NCBI GenBank assembly: GCA_036785325.1
Contig: JAXIVH010000103.1
Location: 229,501 to 293,500 of the forward strand
Direction: 5' to 3'
Source: Urophycis tenuis
Taxonomy: Eukaryota > Chordata > Actinopteri > Gadiformes > Phycidae
DNA length: 64,000 bases
Shown: piece after piece, positions 26,310 through 36,937 of the stretch
Numbering within the stretch: position 1 is the first letter of the stretch
Layout of the letters: each line of letters starts with the position of its first letter
Translations under genes and position numbers: made by a program
The notes under the pieces: generated by a model
Told to the model about the DNA's origin: nothing
Databases searched by the model: none
What the model saw: the letters and a program-made list of their open reading frames with translations, nothing else

Positions 26310-27330
26310 AGGGCGATGAGTGGAAGACTGCGTTCAATACCCCTAATGGTCACTATGAATACCTGGTGGTTCCCTTCGGGCTGACCAATGCCCCGGCTGT
26401 TTTCCAAGCCCTGATAAATGATGTCTTGAGGGATATGATTAATAATTTCGTTTTTGTATATCTTGATGATATTTTAATCTTCTCTCGCTCTCTCTCTGAC
26501 CATGTCCACCATGTCCGCCAGGTACTCCACCGCCTTCTCGAGAATCAGCTCTTCGTGAAGGTCGAGAAATGTGAGTTTCACCGCAACACAATCTCCTTCC
26601 TAGGTTATGTCATCTCCGCTGGGACCATGGAGATGGGTAGCCAGTAGGTAAAGACGGTGGCAGAGTGGTCCCGTCCTGCTACCCGCCGGGAGCTGCAATG
26701 TTTCCTGGGCTTTGCAAACTTCTACAGACGGTTCATTAGGAATTACAGTACCTTAGGTGCCCCTCTCACTGCCCTTACCTCAACGTCTGTCCGATTCACC
26801 TGGTCTCCAGCTGCAGAGAAGGCCTTCCAGGGGTTGAAGGAACTTTTTACTACCGCCCCTATCCTGACGCAACCTGACCCCGATCGCCAGTTCATCGTGG
26901 CCTCGGATGTCAGCGTCGGGGCCATCCTCTCCCAGCGTTCTTCCAAGGACGAGAAGGTACACCCCTGCGCCTTCTACTCCCATTGCCTTACTCCACCGGA
27001 ACGAAATTATGATGTTGGCAACAGAGAATTGCTAGCCGTGAAGCTGGCTCTGGAGGAGTGGTGGCACTGGCTTGAGGGAGCTACAGTGCCGTTCCTGGTG
27101 TGGACCGACCACAAGAACCTCGAATACATTCGCACTGCCAAACGCCTGAGTCCCCGTCAAGCCCGCTGGTCCCTCTATTTCTCCCGGTTTAACTTCACCC
27201 TGTCTTTTCGCCCCGGGTCCAAGAATGGCAAGGCGGATGCACTCTTCCGCATTTTTCCCTCTCCTAGCGGCACTGACAAGCCCACTAACATCCTCCCTGA
27301 CCACTGCGTTGTTGGGGCGGTTCAATGGGA
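26310..27330 (+). pseudogene. Gypsy reverse transcriptase / RNase H, N-terminal part lost
   Basis: The reading restarts at DEWKTAFNTPNGHYEYL (26313). VPFGLTNAPAVFQ, the catalytic YLDDILIF (26459-26482), FLGYVIS, then a TAG at 26647, then FLGFANFYRRFI and the RNase H part (FIVASDVSVGAIL, HKNLEYIR, NGKADALFRI) follow. The segment with the first catalytic Asp of the reverse transcriptase is gone. RNase H has FIVASD where family members have an Asp-Ala-Ser motif, so its Asp is retained. Confidence 0.85.
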
Positions 27331-27429
27331 TGTCGAGACCCTGGTGCGTTCCGCCCAACCGGACAACGCAGCCCCCAGTCACTGCCCAGTCAACCGCCTG
27401 TTTGTCCCTGTTTCACTCCGCTCCCAGGT

Positions 27430-28400
27430 CCTGCAATGGGCCATTCCTCACAAATGTCCTGCCATCCTGGGGCGAGACGTACCCAGGCCTTCATCAGCAG
27501 GAGGTTCTGGTGGCCAACCATGGGGAAGGATGTCCTTGCCTTCGTCTCTGCCTGCTCTGTCTGCGCTCGAGGTAAAACCTCCACACGACCCCCGTCTGGT
27601 CTCCTACAACCCCTGTCAATACCCAGGAGGCCCTGGTCCCACGTCACCGGCCTTCCTCAGTCTGACGGTAACACTACCATCCTCACGGTCGTGGACCGTT
27701 TTTCTAAGTCTGTGCACCTCATCCCGTTGCCTGGCCTTCCCTCAGCCAAGGAGACCGCCACCCTGATGGTAACTCACGTCTTCAAGTACCATGGCCTGCC
27801 AATGGACATCGTCTCGGACCGTGGTCCCCAGTTTACCTCCCACTTTTGGAGGGCTTTCTGCGCTCTCATTGGTGCTTCTGTCAGTCTGTCCTCAGGTTTC
27901 CACCCGCAGAGTAACGGTCAGACGGAGAGGGCAAACCAACAGCTCGAGACTGCCCTGAGGTGCATGGCGTCTGAGAAGCCTCCTGGAGCTCCCAACTACC
28001 CTGGGTTGAGTACTCGATTAACTCTCTCCCATCTGCCGCCACAGGCCTCTCCCCCTTTGAATGCTGTCTTGGCTACCAACCTCCCCTCTTTCCCGCCCAA
28101 GAAGTGGAGGTCGGCGTGCCTTCTGCCCGGGCCTTCATTCCAGGTTGTCGCCAGACCTGGAGGAGGACGCGGACAGCGCTACGTCGTGCTTCTGCCAGGA
28201 TGGAGCACCAGGCAAACCGTCATCGCTCCAAGGCCCCCACCTATCGCGCAGGTCAGCGCGTTTGGCTGTCTGATTGGGACATTCCACTCAAGGTGGAGTC
28301 TCGGAAACTGGCTCCCAGGTTCATTGGTCCCTTCCCCATTGTCAAGGTCATTGGTCCGGCTGCCGTCCGGCTCAAGCTCCCCCCCACCCTCCGCCGCATC
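27430..28400 (+). pseudogene. Gypsy integrase
   Basis: A zinc-binding region (RFWWPTMGKDVLAFVSACSVC) leads into the core: TTILTVVDRFSKSVHLIPL, then VSDRGPQFTSHFW (second catalytic Asp) and GFHPQSNGQTERANQQLE (catalytic Glu). A small deletion at 27640 removes the block that normally holds the first catalytic Asp (the text goes from WSHV straight to TGLP). Frame changes near 27985 and 28110 split the C-terminal part. Confidence 0.82.
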
Positions 28401-28439
28401 CATCCCACCTTCCATGTGTCCAAGGTGAAACCCGTCATT

Positions 28440-28730
28440 TGTCATCGCCTCTGCCCTACCCCTAAACCCCCTCCCCCACCCCGGATCATTGATGGTTCAG
28501 AGACTTTCACAGTCCATCGGCTCCTTGATGTTCATCGGCGGGGCCGTGGTCTCCAGTTTCTGGTGGACTGGGAGGGCTATGGTCTCAAAGAGAGAAGCTG
28601 GATTCCCTCTGGAAACATTGTGGACCGCACCCTCATCACTGACTTTCTTCGTACCCACCCTGTTCCCCCAGTCAAGACGCCGGGAGGCGTCCGTAAGAGG
28701 GGGGGTACTGTTAGTAACTCTGCTGCATGA
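28440..28730 (+). pseudogene. Gypsy integrase C-terminal chromodomain
   Basis: A frame running to the TGA at 28730 contains HRLLDVHRRGRGLQFLVDWE and GYGLKERSWIP, a chromodomain of the chromovirus lineage, which in relatives directs integration to heterochromatin. A proline-rich linker (PKPPPPPR) precedes it. The frame ends inside the start of the 3' LTR. Confidence 0.85.
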
Positions 28731-29186
28731 GTTTATTTTTCCATATTAAACACTTGCTTTTGTTTTCGTTTTGGCCATGTGGCGATATCGTTACGTTTGT
28801 TTTTGTTTTGATTTAGCCATGTGCCTGTAACTCCACCCCATCCTTTGGTCACCTTCCCACCATTTCACTCACACACCTGTTTCCGGTTTTGCTAACCAGC
28901 TAATCATGTATTTAAGCCCTGTTTGCCCAGCATTCTCTGCCAGATCGTGCCAGTGTTTTTGCCAGTGCCTTTCCAGCGTTAAGTATTCTGCCTGCCTGTG
29001 TTTTTGACCTTTGCCTGTGATCTGACTACGAGACTGTTTTTGCCCTTGCCTGCCTGTGTTTTTGACCTTTGCCTGTGATCTTACTACGAGACTGTTTTTG
29101 CCCTTTTTGTGACGCTCATTAAAAGATTGTTTTGAGCTCTACGCTGTGGTCTGCCAGTGGGTCCTTCATTCCCTGGGTTCGTAACA
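28709..29186 (+). mobile_element. Gypsy 3' LTR
   Basis: The LTR starts TGTTAGTAACTC after the purine run GAGGGGGGGTAC and ends GGTTCGTAACA (478 bp, inverted ends TGTTA/TAACA). It holds a 58-bp tandem duplication (about 28990-29048 and 29049-29106, unit containing TGTTTTTGACCTTTGCC) and a late ATTAAAAG polyadenylation-type signal. BEL pol sequence resumes directly after it. Confidence 0.85.
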
Positions 29187-31352
29187 GGTTTACACACAGG
29201 CCAACATTCCTGTCTCCAAAGAAAATATACCCACCAAAAAGGATCTCGAAAAATGGCCTTACTTGAGCCGCATACAGCTGGACGAGATTGATGCAGATAT
29301 CGAACTGCTGGTAGCGCTCGATGTTCTTAAGGCAATGGAACCCTGGGAAATAATAAATAGCAAAGGCAATGGACCATATGCAGTCAAGACACTGTTTGGA
29401 TGGGTGGTAAATGGTCCACTCTCTTCTTGTTCTGCTGTGGAATCTGGACCCAGTGTGGTGACAGCTAATCGGATATCGGTCTCCAATCTCAAAGATCTTC
29501 TCCTTACGCAGTATAACCAAGACTTCTGCGAAAAGGAGTATGATGAAAAGGAAGAAACATCGGATGAGGATAGAAGGTTCATGACAATGGCACGTAATTC
29601 TTTTGTTCTCAAAGATGGACACTACCAGCTGCCGTTACTCTTTCGCGACAAAGACACAGTTATGTTAGACAACTATGCAGTGGCCCAACAACGCACTCTA
29701 AATCTCCTCAGGAAGTTTAAGAGAGATGCAGGATATGCCATGGAGTATAAAAGGTTCATGACTGATGTGCTGGAAAAGGGTTATGCGGAAAAGGTGCCAC
29801 TGGAACAGCTGCATTGTAAGGACGGACAGGTATGGCACATACCTCACCATGGTGTTTACCATCAACAGAAGGGTAAACTAAGAGTGGTGTTTGATTGTGC
29901 TGCATCTTTTAAAGGCACCTCTCTAAACCAAGTACTCCTCCAAGGACCCAATCTAACAAACACCCTCATAGGAGTCCTCCTCCGGTTCCGCCAAGAACAG
30001 ATTGCCTTCATGGCTGACATTGAATCAATGTTCTACCGAGTGCAAGTCCAAGAACATCACAGGGACTTCCTCAGATTCCTATGGTGGCCGGGAGGAGACA
30101 CCCTCAAACCCTTGGAGTCCTACAGGATGAATGTCCACCTCTTTGGTGCTGTGTCTTCCCCTAGCATTGCTAATTTCGCTTTAAGGCAAACTGCAGAAGA
30201 CAACAGCCACAGGTACAACAGAGAAGTAACTCAGACAATCAGGAACAACTTCTATGTCGACGACTGCCTGATGTCTACAGCCACAGTCGAAGAAGCTATC
30301 AAGCTTATCTGTGACCTCAGAGAGGCTGTCACAGCTGGCTCTAAGCCATGACAAAACGAGAGACACACCGTTCCAAATGAATAAGGATTAACATATTTAT
30401 TTAACATAAATAATAACTGAACTCACAATATACAATAAAATGAGGTGTGAAAGTCAGTAAGATCAGTGGTGTCGGATGTGCATGTATGAAAGGTGTGTGT
30501 GGATGTTGTGTAGTGCATAATTAGATCAACCAAGCTCAAACCAAAGCTGTCGCAGCACCCAGGATACAGGCGTCTATCTGCACGGAGAGAGAGAGAGGAG
30601 AGAGGGGGAGACAAAATGCCTGAGCTGCAGTTTATATAGTAAACCCAGATCACCTGCACAGGTGTCCTCAATCGCCAGATTGCCGGGCTGGCCCAACCCC
30701 CCCTGTCAACCAGCAACTTACGTCAGGCCCCACTGGCAACACCAGCAGGGGCCGCCACAGAGGCATGTACACAAGGCGGCTTCTTATTGACCAAATGGGT
30801 CAGTAATAGCCATGAAGTGCTGGCGAGTATTCCAGAACATCACAAAGCCAAGCAATTTAAGGAACTGGACTTGGACAAGGAGAAATTGCCCATTGAAAAG
30901 GCTCTTGGGATTGAATGGAACACCGGAAGTGACTCCTTTGCCATCAAGGTTGCCATCAAGGCTAAAGGTCTTACCAGAAGAGGCATCTGCCAGAAAGATC
31001 ATCAAGAGCTGTGTCTTCTGCCGGCGGATGCAAGCAGCAGCTGGAGAGCATAAAATGGCTGACCTTCCGGAGGATCGTGTATCTTCAGATCTCCCACCCT
31101 TTACACATGTTGGGATTGACTATTTTGGACCCATAAATGTAAAGCGTGGCCGGACACATGTGAAACGCTGGGGAGTGAAATTCACTTGCCTGGTGAGCCG
31201 GGCTGTGCATTTGGAAGTAGCAGATTACTTGGACACAGACTCGTGCATTAATGCACTGCGCAGGTTCATATGTCGCAGAGGACCAGTCACTAGCATACGC
31301 ACAGACAATGGGACCAACTTTGTTGGAGCACAGAAAGAGCTGCAGAATTCCC
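29187..31352 (+). pseudogene. BEL/Pao pol, interrupted
   Basis: The piece 29187-30326 holds the end of the A17-type protease region (YLSRIQLDEIDADIELL) and the reverse transcriptase: HHGVYHQQKGKLRVVFDCAA, AFMADIESMFYRVQV (first Asp) and FYVDDCLMS (catalytic YVDD). A solo LTR (30327-30759) interrupts it. The piece 30760-31352 continues with LLTKWVSNSHEVLASIP, then in another frame the integrase: IKSCVFCRRMQA zinc part, HVGIDYFGPI (first Asp), HLEVADYLDTD and IRTDNGTNFVGA (second Asp). The integrase is cut off before its Glu by a TTAA-type element at 31353. Confidence 0.87.
30327..30759 (-). mobile_element. Solo LTR with perfect 5-bp target duplication
   Basis: In minus orientation the 433-bp sequence starts TGTGGCGGCCCC and ends CAGCTGTGACA. 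Plus-strand GAGGC flanks it on both sides (30322-30326 and 30760-30764). A TATATAAACTGCAG promoter motif and an AATAAATATG polyadenylation motif are in the expected order. The reverse-transcriptase reading resumes after removal of the LTR and one GAGGC. The termini and size suggest a Gypsy-type LTR; no internal region remains. Confidence 0.88.
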
Positions 31353-31837
31353 TTAAAGGGATATTCCGCCATTTTTGGAAATAAGTTTGTTTTCCACCTT
31401 CCCTCGAGCAAAACAATCGATCTTTACCCTTTTCCCGTTCATCCAGCCGTTCTGTGAGTCAGTGAGGCAGTACAACTTTTAGCTGTAGCTTAGCATAGAT
31501 CATTGAATCGGATTAGACCATTGGCATCTCGCCCGCTTAGAAGTGACTACGATTTCCGGAATTTTTCCCATTTAAAACTTGTCTCTTCTCAAGTTTGAAA
31601 GTGCAATAAGACCGACGGAAAATGAAACGTGGTGATTTTCTAAGATGATTTTACCCGGAACTATACTCTCATTCTGGCGTAATAATCAAGGAAAGTTGCA
31701 AAGGTACCATGGGCGCAGTGATATGACGCAGCGCCTCAATAGTCCCTGTAGGCTTCTTCCGGCAATACAACCAACGTGATTACCTGCTATTACCGGTGGT
31801 ATACCGGGACTTTACTTTGAGGCGCGTCATATCACTG
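31353..31837 (+). mobile_element. TTAA-type MITE, right end missing
   Basis: The segment begins TTAAAGGGATATTCCGCC, a start seen in abundant piggyBac-like fish MITEs with TTAA target sites, and continues with characteristic sequence (CATCCAGCCGTTCTGTGAG, ATTGAATCGGATTAGACC). No matching inverted end is found. It stops at about 31837, exactly where LTR sequence starts. Confidence 0.65.
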
Positions 31838-32059
31838 CGGTTTGCTGCTTCCCTCTATATTTTTGTTTATTGGTACAGGTACTTGTGGCTTCGTTTTTCT
31901 GTTTCATTGTTTGTTAAACGGGTTTTTTTTTTATTATTTGTGTTTTTTAACAAATAAATAATTATTTTTTTCCCGTGACAACGTTTGTTGCTGGTTTGTT
32001 CCCTACACCTCGAGGTCACTCCACAACATTAGGGTCTCTGTCCCTGCCGTCCGGAGGCA

Positions 32060-32704
32060 GAGAAGGAGACCTCCTGCTACCACTGCTGCATGCAGGACCA
32101 CCATACGTCTGCCTGCCCTGATGCGTCGTTGAACTGGTGTGGGCACTGCAGGGAGTATGGGCACATCCTGGTCAGGTGTGTCTTCCACCAGCCGTGGGAG
32201 ATCCCAGGTGTGCCCCCGCCTGCAGTGGCCCAACCAGAGCCAGCACCGGTGGCTACGGCGGTGAGCCGGCCTGTACCAGCTCCAGCAGAGGAACATCTAC
32301 CACCTGTTCCCGTGCCCGATCTGCCAGTGGCAGCACCTCCAGCACCACCATCACCAGCGCCCGGGAAGCAGCCAGCAGTACGGCCTGCTAAGGCCTCATG
32401 TTCTGCTGGGGCTGCTAAGGCCCGACGGCGGCACTGCAGAGGCAAGAGGCAGCGCCCAGCTTCGCCTCCTGCCCCACCTCAGACTCCCAGCTATGCGGGC
32501 CCATGGACAGGCCCAAGGCAGGTGGGGGTTGGGCTGTACGCGGGACTCCTTCTTCCCCCAGAGGCAAGGTTTTGGCCTCTGGGCCCTTTTGTCTATGGGC
32601 TGGGGGGAGCCATGGGACTGGGGCTCCATTTATTGTTGGGATTGCCCTTGGTGTTTTGTGTTGTGTTGTGTGGTGTGTGTGTTTTCTGTTACCTGTGTGT
32701 TTAA
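32060..32704 (+). pseudogene. gag nucleocapsid fragment with two zinc knuckles
   Basis: The frame running to the TAA at 32704 has two adjacent CX2CX4HX4C knuckles, CYHCCMQDHHTSAC (about 32079) and CGHCREYGHILVRC (about 32136). A proline/alanine-rich tail and a basic patch (KARRRHCRGKRQR) follow. Knuckles of this kind package retroelement RNA. The part upstream of the first knuckle is missing, so there is no convincing start codon. Confidence 0.7.
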
Positions 32705-32837
32705 CCCCATACGTGTTTCCTGTGTTGTTCTTGTGAGGCATTGATGCCTTTCTTTTTTAGGTGTTTGTGTTGGGGTGGTTCTCGTCACCTCTCTGCCCGT
32801 GTCCTCGGCGGCTCGCCGAGATATATGGGTGGGGGTG

Positions 32838-33471
32838 TGTGACGGGGTGAACCTCACCCCACACTATATATTTTATTATTTTGATTACCGTTCGTTTTTG
32901 TCTTATGTCACGTACTTTCTATCTGTCCAATGTATTTCGGCTACGTGATTATGTCTAGTGTATGTGTTCGCTATGTCTGTGTTTATTTAAATGTATTGAT
33001 TGTTTTGCGCGTGTCGCGCCGTGAGGGGGGAGATCTACCCCGCGTCTATCGGGCCGTGGTAGCCTGTTCGTGGGCTGATTAAAGCCGAGTTTAATTGAAC
33101 TAATCACCTGATCAGCTGCAGGTGTGAGAGCTGTGTCCGAGCTCATTTAAGCTTCCGCTGTGGGAAGTGAGAGGGCTTCTCTATGTTTGATGCGCACGTG
33201 TGTGTGTGAGAGAGAGCCAGTCGTGAGCATTGCCTTGAGTGCGTCACATATTCAGTGCGGTCGTGTTTAAAAGCCGAATGTTCGGTTTGCTGCTTCCCTC
33301 TATATTTTTGTTTATTGGTACAGGTACTTGTGGCTTCGTTTTCTGTTTAATTGTTTGTTAAACGGGTTTTGGATTTTTTTGTGTTTTTTTAACAAATAAA
33401 TAACTATCTTTTTCCCCGTGACAACGTTTGTTGCTGGTTCGTTCCCTACACCTCAAGGTCAATCTACAACA
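32838..33471 (+). mobile_element. 3' LTR of the zinc-knuckle element
   Basis: The LTR begins TGTGACGGGGTGAACC after a G-rich purine tract (GGGTGGGGGTG) and ends CAATCTACAACA. AACAAATAAATAAC near 33391 can serve as polyadenylation signal. Confidence 0.8.
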
Positions 33472-33795
33472 GTTATTTTGGATAAAGCATTTGCTAAATT
33501 ATGAATTAGTCATAATTGATAATAACTGATCATTTATAGATACCAGTGTGTGGTTTCAAGTAGGATACTGTTTAACCATTTACATTTAGTCATTTAGATT
33601 ACATAACAGACAAATATAACGTAACAAAGTATTTATCCATAGTAACAGCTGTCAATCTGAACCATCACTGTCAAGAACTATGTTTCTTCTGCTCATATCA
33701 GACACCATCATGTTGCACACACCCTCACAAACACAGGCAAATATACTTTCATGTCATATAAAGATTTCTGTTCATATTCATACAGCTTAACTACA

Positions 33796-34000
33796 AAATG
33801 ATCACATAATTTGTTATTCTTTGGACTCACCTCCTAATGTTTCTCAGACTATTTAGTTGATAAAGTATTGTTCTTTGTCTCCAGAAAGAGAGAAGTGTGA
33901 CTTCTGCTTGGGTTTAAAACGTAGCGTGTGTTTCCTGAACAAGACTTCCTGTCACCCCCTCACTGTGGGGGTTTCACCCTGTGGCTCCAACTTTCCAAAT
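33796..34000 (-). other. Candidate 5' UTR exon (copy A)
   Basis: On the minus strand the sequence reads AACCCAAGCAGAAGTCACAC...CTTTCT... to ACATTAGGAG followed by GTGAGTCC, a good splice donor. A second copy lies at 37843-37985 and a partial third near 41368-41405. No ORF is present. Position and orientation would suit a non-coding first exon of the NLR gene or a relative; this is inference only. Confidence 0.35.
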
Positions 34001-34397
34001 TCGGATAATCGTCTAGTTTTAATGAACACTCATATTTCAGAACATTCGTGTGTGCACTTTGTGTGCGTCGACATGTCCTCATAAATCACTAGAATCAATA
34101 CGATGGGTCAGAGTTACCGTCAGGGTGAAATAGGTTCTCTGGTGATGGAACATTCTGACCACCCCTGCTATCTAGTGCAGTGGCTCTGCCTTCTTAGAAC
34201 TCATCATGTTTCCTGTCAGTCACACACACACACACACACGTCTGTGGTCATCACTGGTCAACAGGAAACCACTAAGCTTGTCTCCACGGCGTCTAACATT
34301 GTATTGTTTGACTCAACATGGCCACTCTGACTGCTGCTTATGGATCGCACTCATCCGGTCACATGAAACGGCTCCCTGTCCAAACCCTGCTCGCTAT
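34001..34397. other. No gene recognised; short CA tract
   Basis: Holds a short CA repeat (34220-34238). Nothing else recognised. Confidence 0.5.
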
Positions 34398-35128
34398 AAG
34401 CTTGGGTTCCTCAAGGCTCAGTACTAGGACCGCTTCTGTTCTCCCTATACCAAATCTCTTGGCTCTGTAATCACATCACAAGGCTTCTCATATCACTGTT
34501 ATTTGGATGACACCCAACTGTTCCTCTCCTTCCCCCCCTCACCACTCTGATTGCAACATGCATCTCAGAATGCTTGGCAGACATCAGCTCTTGGACAACT
34601 GTGCAACAACACAAGCTCAATCTCACAAAGACTGAGCTTCTCTTCATACCGGGGAAAAACTGCCCTTACAGGGACCTGCTGGTCTCCATCGAGGGCATCA
34701 CAGTATCTGCCTCACCGACCGCAAGGAACCTGTCGGCGTAATAGTCGACAACCAACTGTCCTGCACTGCAAACATCACTGCAGTGACACGCCCCTGCAGA
34801 TTTCCTCTCTACAACATCCGCAGGATCCAGGCTTTACACACGAGGGAAGTGACACAGCTCCTGACCCAAGCACTTTTCATCGTCAGCCTCGACTACTGCA
34901 ACTCGCTCTTAGCTGGACTCCCTGCAACCGCGATTAAACTGTTGCAGCAGATCCAGAATGCTGCAGCACGCCTCATGTTCAACCTAAACAAATTCTCCCA
35001 TGTGAACCCCCTCTTCCAAGACCTCCACTGGCTTCCTGTAGTGGCTTGCATCAAATTCAAGATGATGCTACTGGCCTACAAAGCCGTCAATGGAACTGCC
35101 CCAACCAACCTCCAAGCATTAGTGAAAC
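34398..35128 (+). pseudogene. L2-type LINE reverse transcriptase fragment
   Basis: The fragment begins in the fingers/palm (GSSRLSTRT region equivalent of GVPQGSVLGPLL), continues through HCYLDDTQLFLSF (Ala of the YADD box replaced by Leu) and the thumb. It ends with DYCNSLLAGLPATAIKLLQ, NAAARLMFN and LHWLPVVACIKFK. Several frame changes occur (about 34550 and 34740). It stops at 35128 where a GTAACACTTTATATTAAGG element starts. Confidence 0.8.
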
Positions 35129-35660
35129 AGGTAACACTTTATATTAAGGTACACATATTCTTCATTAACTAGGTGCTTACTAATATGCATATAAGTAGCA
35201 TACTAGCCCTTTATTAGTATTTATTAAGCACTTATTAACAACTTATTCTACATAGCCTTATTCTACCTCTATTACATCATGAATTAAGCTTTTTCCTGAT
35301 ATTACCTACTAATTATTGCTCATTAACTGTAAATGAATGCATTGTTGTTTCTGAATAATGATGTGAATAACCAATGGGTTATTGGGGCCTTGTAAAGGGG
35401 CAGTAGCACAAGAATAGTAATTATTCCTTCATCACTCTGAATTAGTATAGTCTATTCCTGTGGAATGCAATGCAAAACTACAAGTGGTAATATTACCCTA
35501 ATAACTATATATTAATAAATTTTAACTCAAAATATGTTCCCTATTCTAAAGTGGGGTCTTGTTCATATTTAATTCACAAGTAGTTGGATCCTTATTAACC
35601 CTCATTTGTTCCCTATACTAAAGTTGCAGACTCTTCACATTTACTAACATTTATTGTACA
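35129..35660. mobile_element. Possible non-autonomous DNA element
   Basis: It begins CAGGTAACACTTTATATTAA inside the LINE and contains repeated CTATTCTAAAGTGGGG-like and ATTAACAACTTATT words typical of AT-rich fish DNA elements with GTAACACTTTA ends. I did not find a clean opposite end. Confidence 0.35.
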
Positions 35661-35699
35661 TTTATTGTTAGCTGTAAACAGTCATGCCATACATTCATC

Positions 35700-36182
35700 T
35701 TACCAAAAATAAATGCAAAGACTCAGGTCAATTCTTTTCTTCTTCCCCCCTTGGATTTGAGCAAGTAAAAAATCTCGCTCTTCTTCAAGGTCCTTGATCA
35801 TACTTTCCTGCCAGATAATCTTTTCTTCCAGAAACTCCACTTTGGAGACTGATCCTTGATAAACATTAGAAATACAGTACATACATCACTTCAGTATAAT
35901 GTTTATTTGAATATAACCAATAAAACACCAGAAAACATGAGGCCATTACCTGATCCGAGGCTGCTACAGCAGGGTGTCTGACTTTCAATATCTTCAGAAC
36001 CTACAGTAGAAGCACAACATATTAATATAAGATTCAGAATGTTTACATTAAGATAGTTCATCAAGTACTGTAGGTTTTACACAGAACAAACAGACCATTA
36101 CCTACCTGGCTTATGCAGCTCATATAGTCCTCTCTTTCGAGTCAGTCATCAACTCATCTTTGGGGAGAGTCTTTGCCTTGGG
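35700..36182 (-). pseudogene. Three-exon coiled-coil gene fragment
   Basis: Exons on the minus strand are 36106-36182, 35950-36000 and 35700-35854, each bounded by AG/GT signals. Phases match: the reading goes RKRGLYELHKP, then SEDIESQTPCCSSLGS, then SVSKVEFLEEKIIWQES and MIKDLEEERDFLLAQIQGG to a TAA at 35700. The last part is a clear leucine-zipper-like coiled coil. The first exon has an upstream stop in this frame, so the gene is broken or its start is elsewhere. It resembles the coiled-coil segment of CCDC106-like proteins in style; I am not certain of the family. Confidence 0.45.
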
Positions 36183-36705
36183 CTACAAAAAAAAGACAGT
36201 TTGAGAAACTTAGATTATTTTACCTTAATACTCATAATTAAGATAACACATGTATTCCTGTAGCTCAGGGTAGTTTTCAATGTCCTGTTTTTAAATGTTT
36301 ATAACCTCCATAAATTCATTTGTGACAGATTCATTGGTTTTACAGTATGTTGCACATAGGGCTTTGCTGACATCAATAATACAACGTACTGTGTAAGACA
36401 TTTTAATGTCGCCATAGTTTCTCACCCCAAAAAAATAAATGTGCTGTTTTTAACAGCTTTTCAACATTTCTAATCTCTGTCAGTCAACCTGTCCTCCTGC
36501 TGGACTCGGACTGTCTCTCACTCTCTCTCCCACACACACAAACACAATGCAAAAATCAGGAATTGTACAGTGGTTAAATTACTCCGCAATCTGCGGTCGA
36601 TCCGGTTTCGACTGGTTGATGCCAACGCCTCGGAAGAGAGGTTACTAGACTGTTTGTTTCTTTGTTTTCTTTAAAGACACACAGACAGACATTTGGTCGG
36701 AGACA
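36183..36705. other. No gene recognised
   Basis: AT-rich, mixed sequence up to the hAT-like element. Nothing recognised. Confidence 0.45.
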
Positions 36706-36713
36706 CCACCCAG

Positions 36714-36882
36714 CATGGGCGTAGGTTTGGTTTGAAATGTGCTGGGGACAGAGACGCATTCGGAAGTGCATTTTCAGAAGTGCTGGGTACAATGACGCGC
36801 ATTCATTTTTTCCCCCTTTCGCGCAGGTCATGTTAATTAATAAAAATGTATACAAAAATGTGATGATGACACACACACACGC

Positions 36883-36937
<55 letters not shown>

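Larger units (their letters stand above)
25390..29186 (+). mobile_element. Ty3/Gypsy chromovirus remnant inside BEL element
   Basis: The order is nucleocapsid zinc knuckle, protease region, an insertion, reverse transcriptase/RNase H, integrase, chromodomain and 3' LTR. The 5' LTR and most of gag are absent; Gypsy nucleocapsid sequence abuts BEL gag directly. Several stops and frame changes show it is dead. Confidence 0.85.
31838..33471 (+). mobile_element. Small non-autonomous LTR retroelement with zinc-knuckle gag piece
   Basis: The 3' LTR is 32838-33471 (634 bp, TGTGACGGGG...CTACAACA). Its last 189 bp are repeated at 31838-32028 as the remnant of the 5' LTR, nearly identical. Between them are only about 810 bp with a gag nucleocapsid piece and no pol. 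The first about 445 bp of the 5' LTR are missing and replaced by the TTAA-type MITE. Confidence 0.82.

Noticed and set aside
26048..26384. His/Thr repeat frames in the Gypsy element
   Set aside because: CA microsatellite in an inserted LINE tail.
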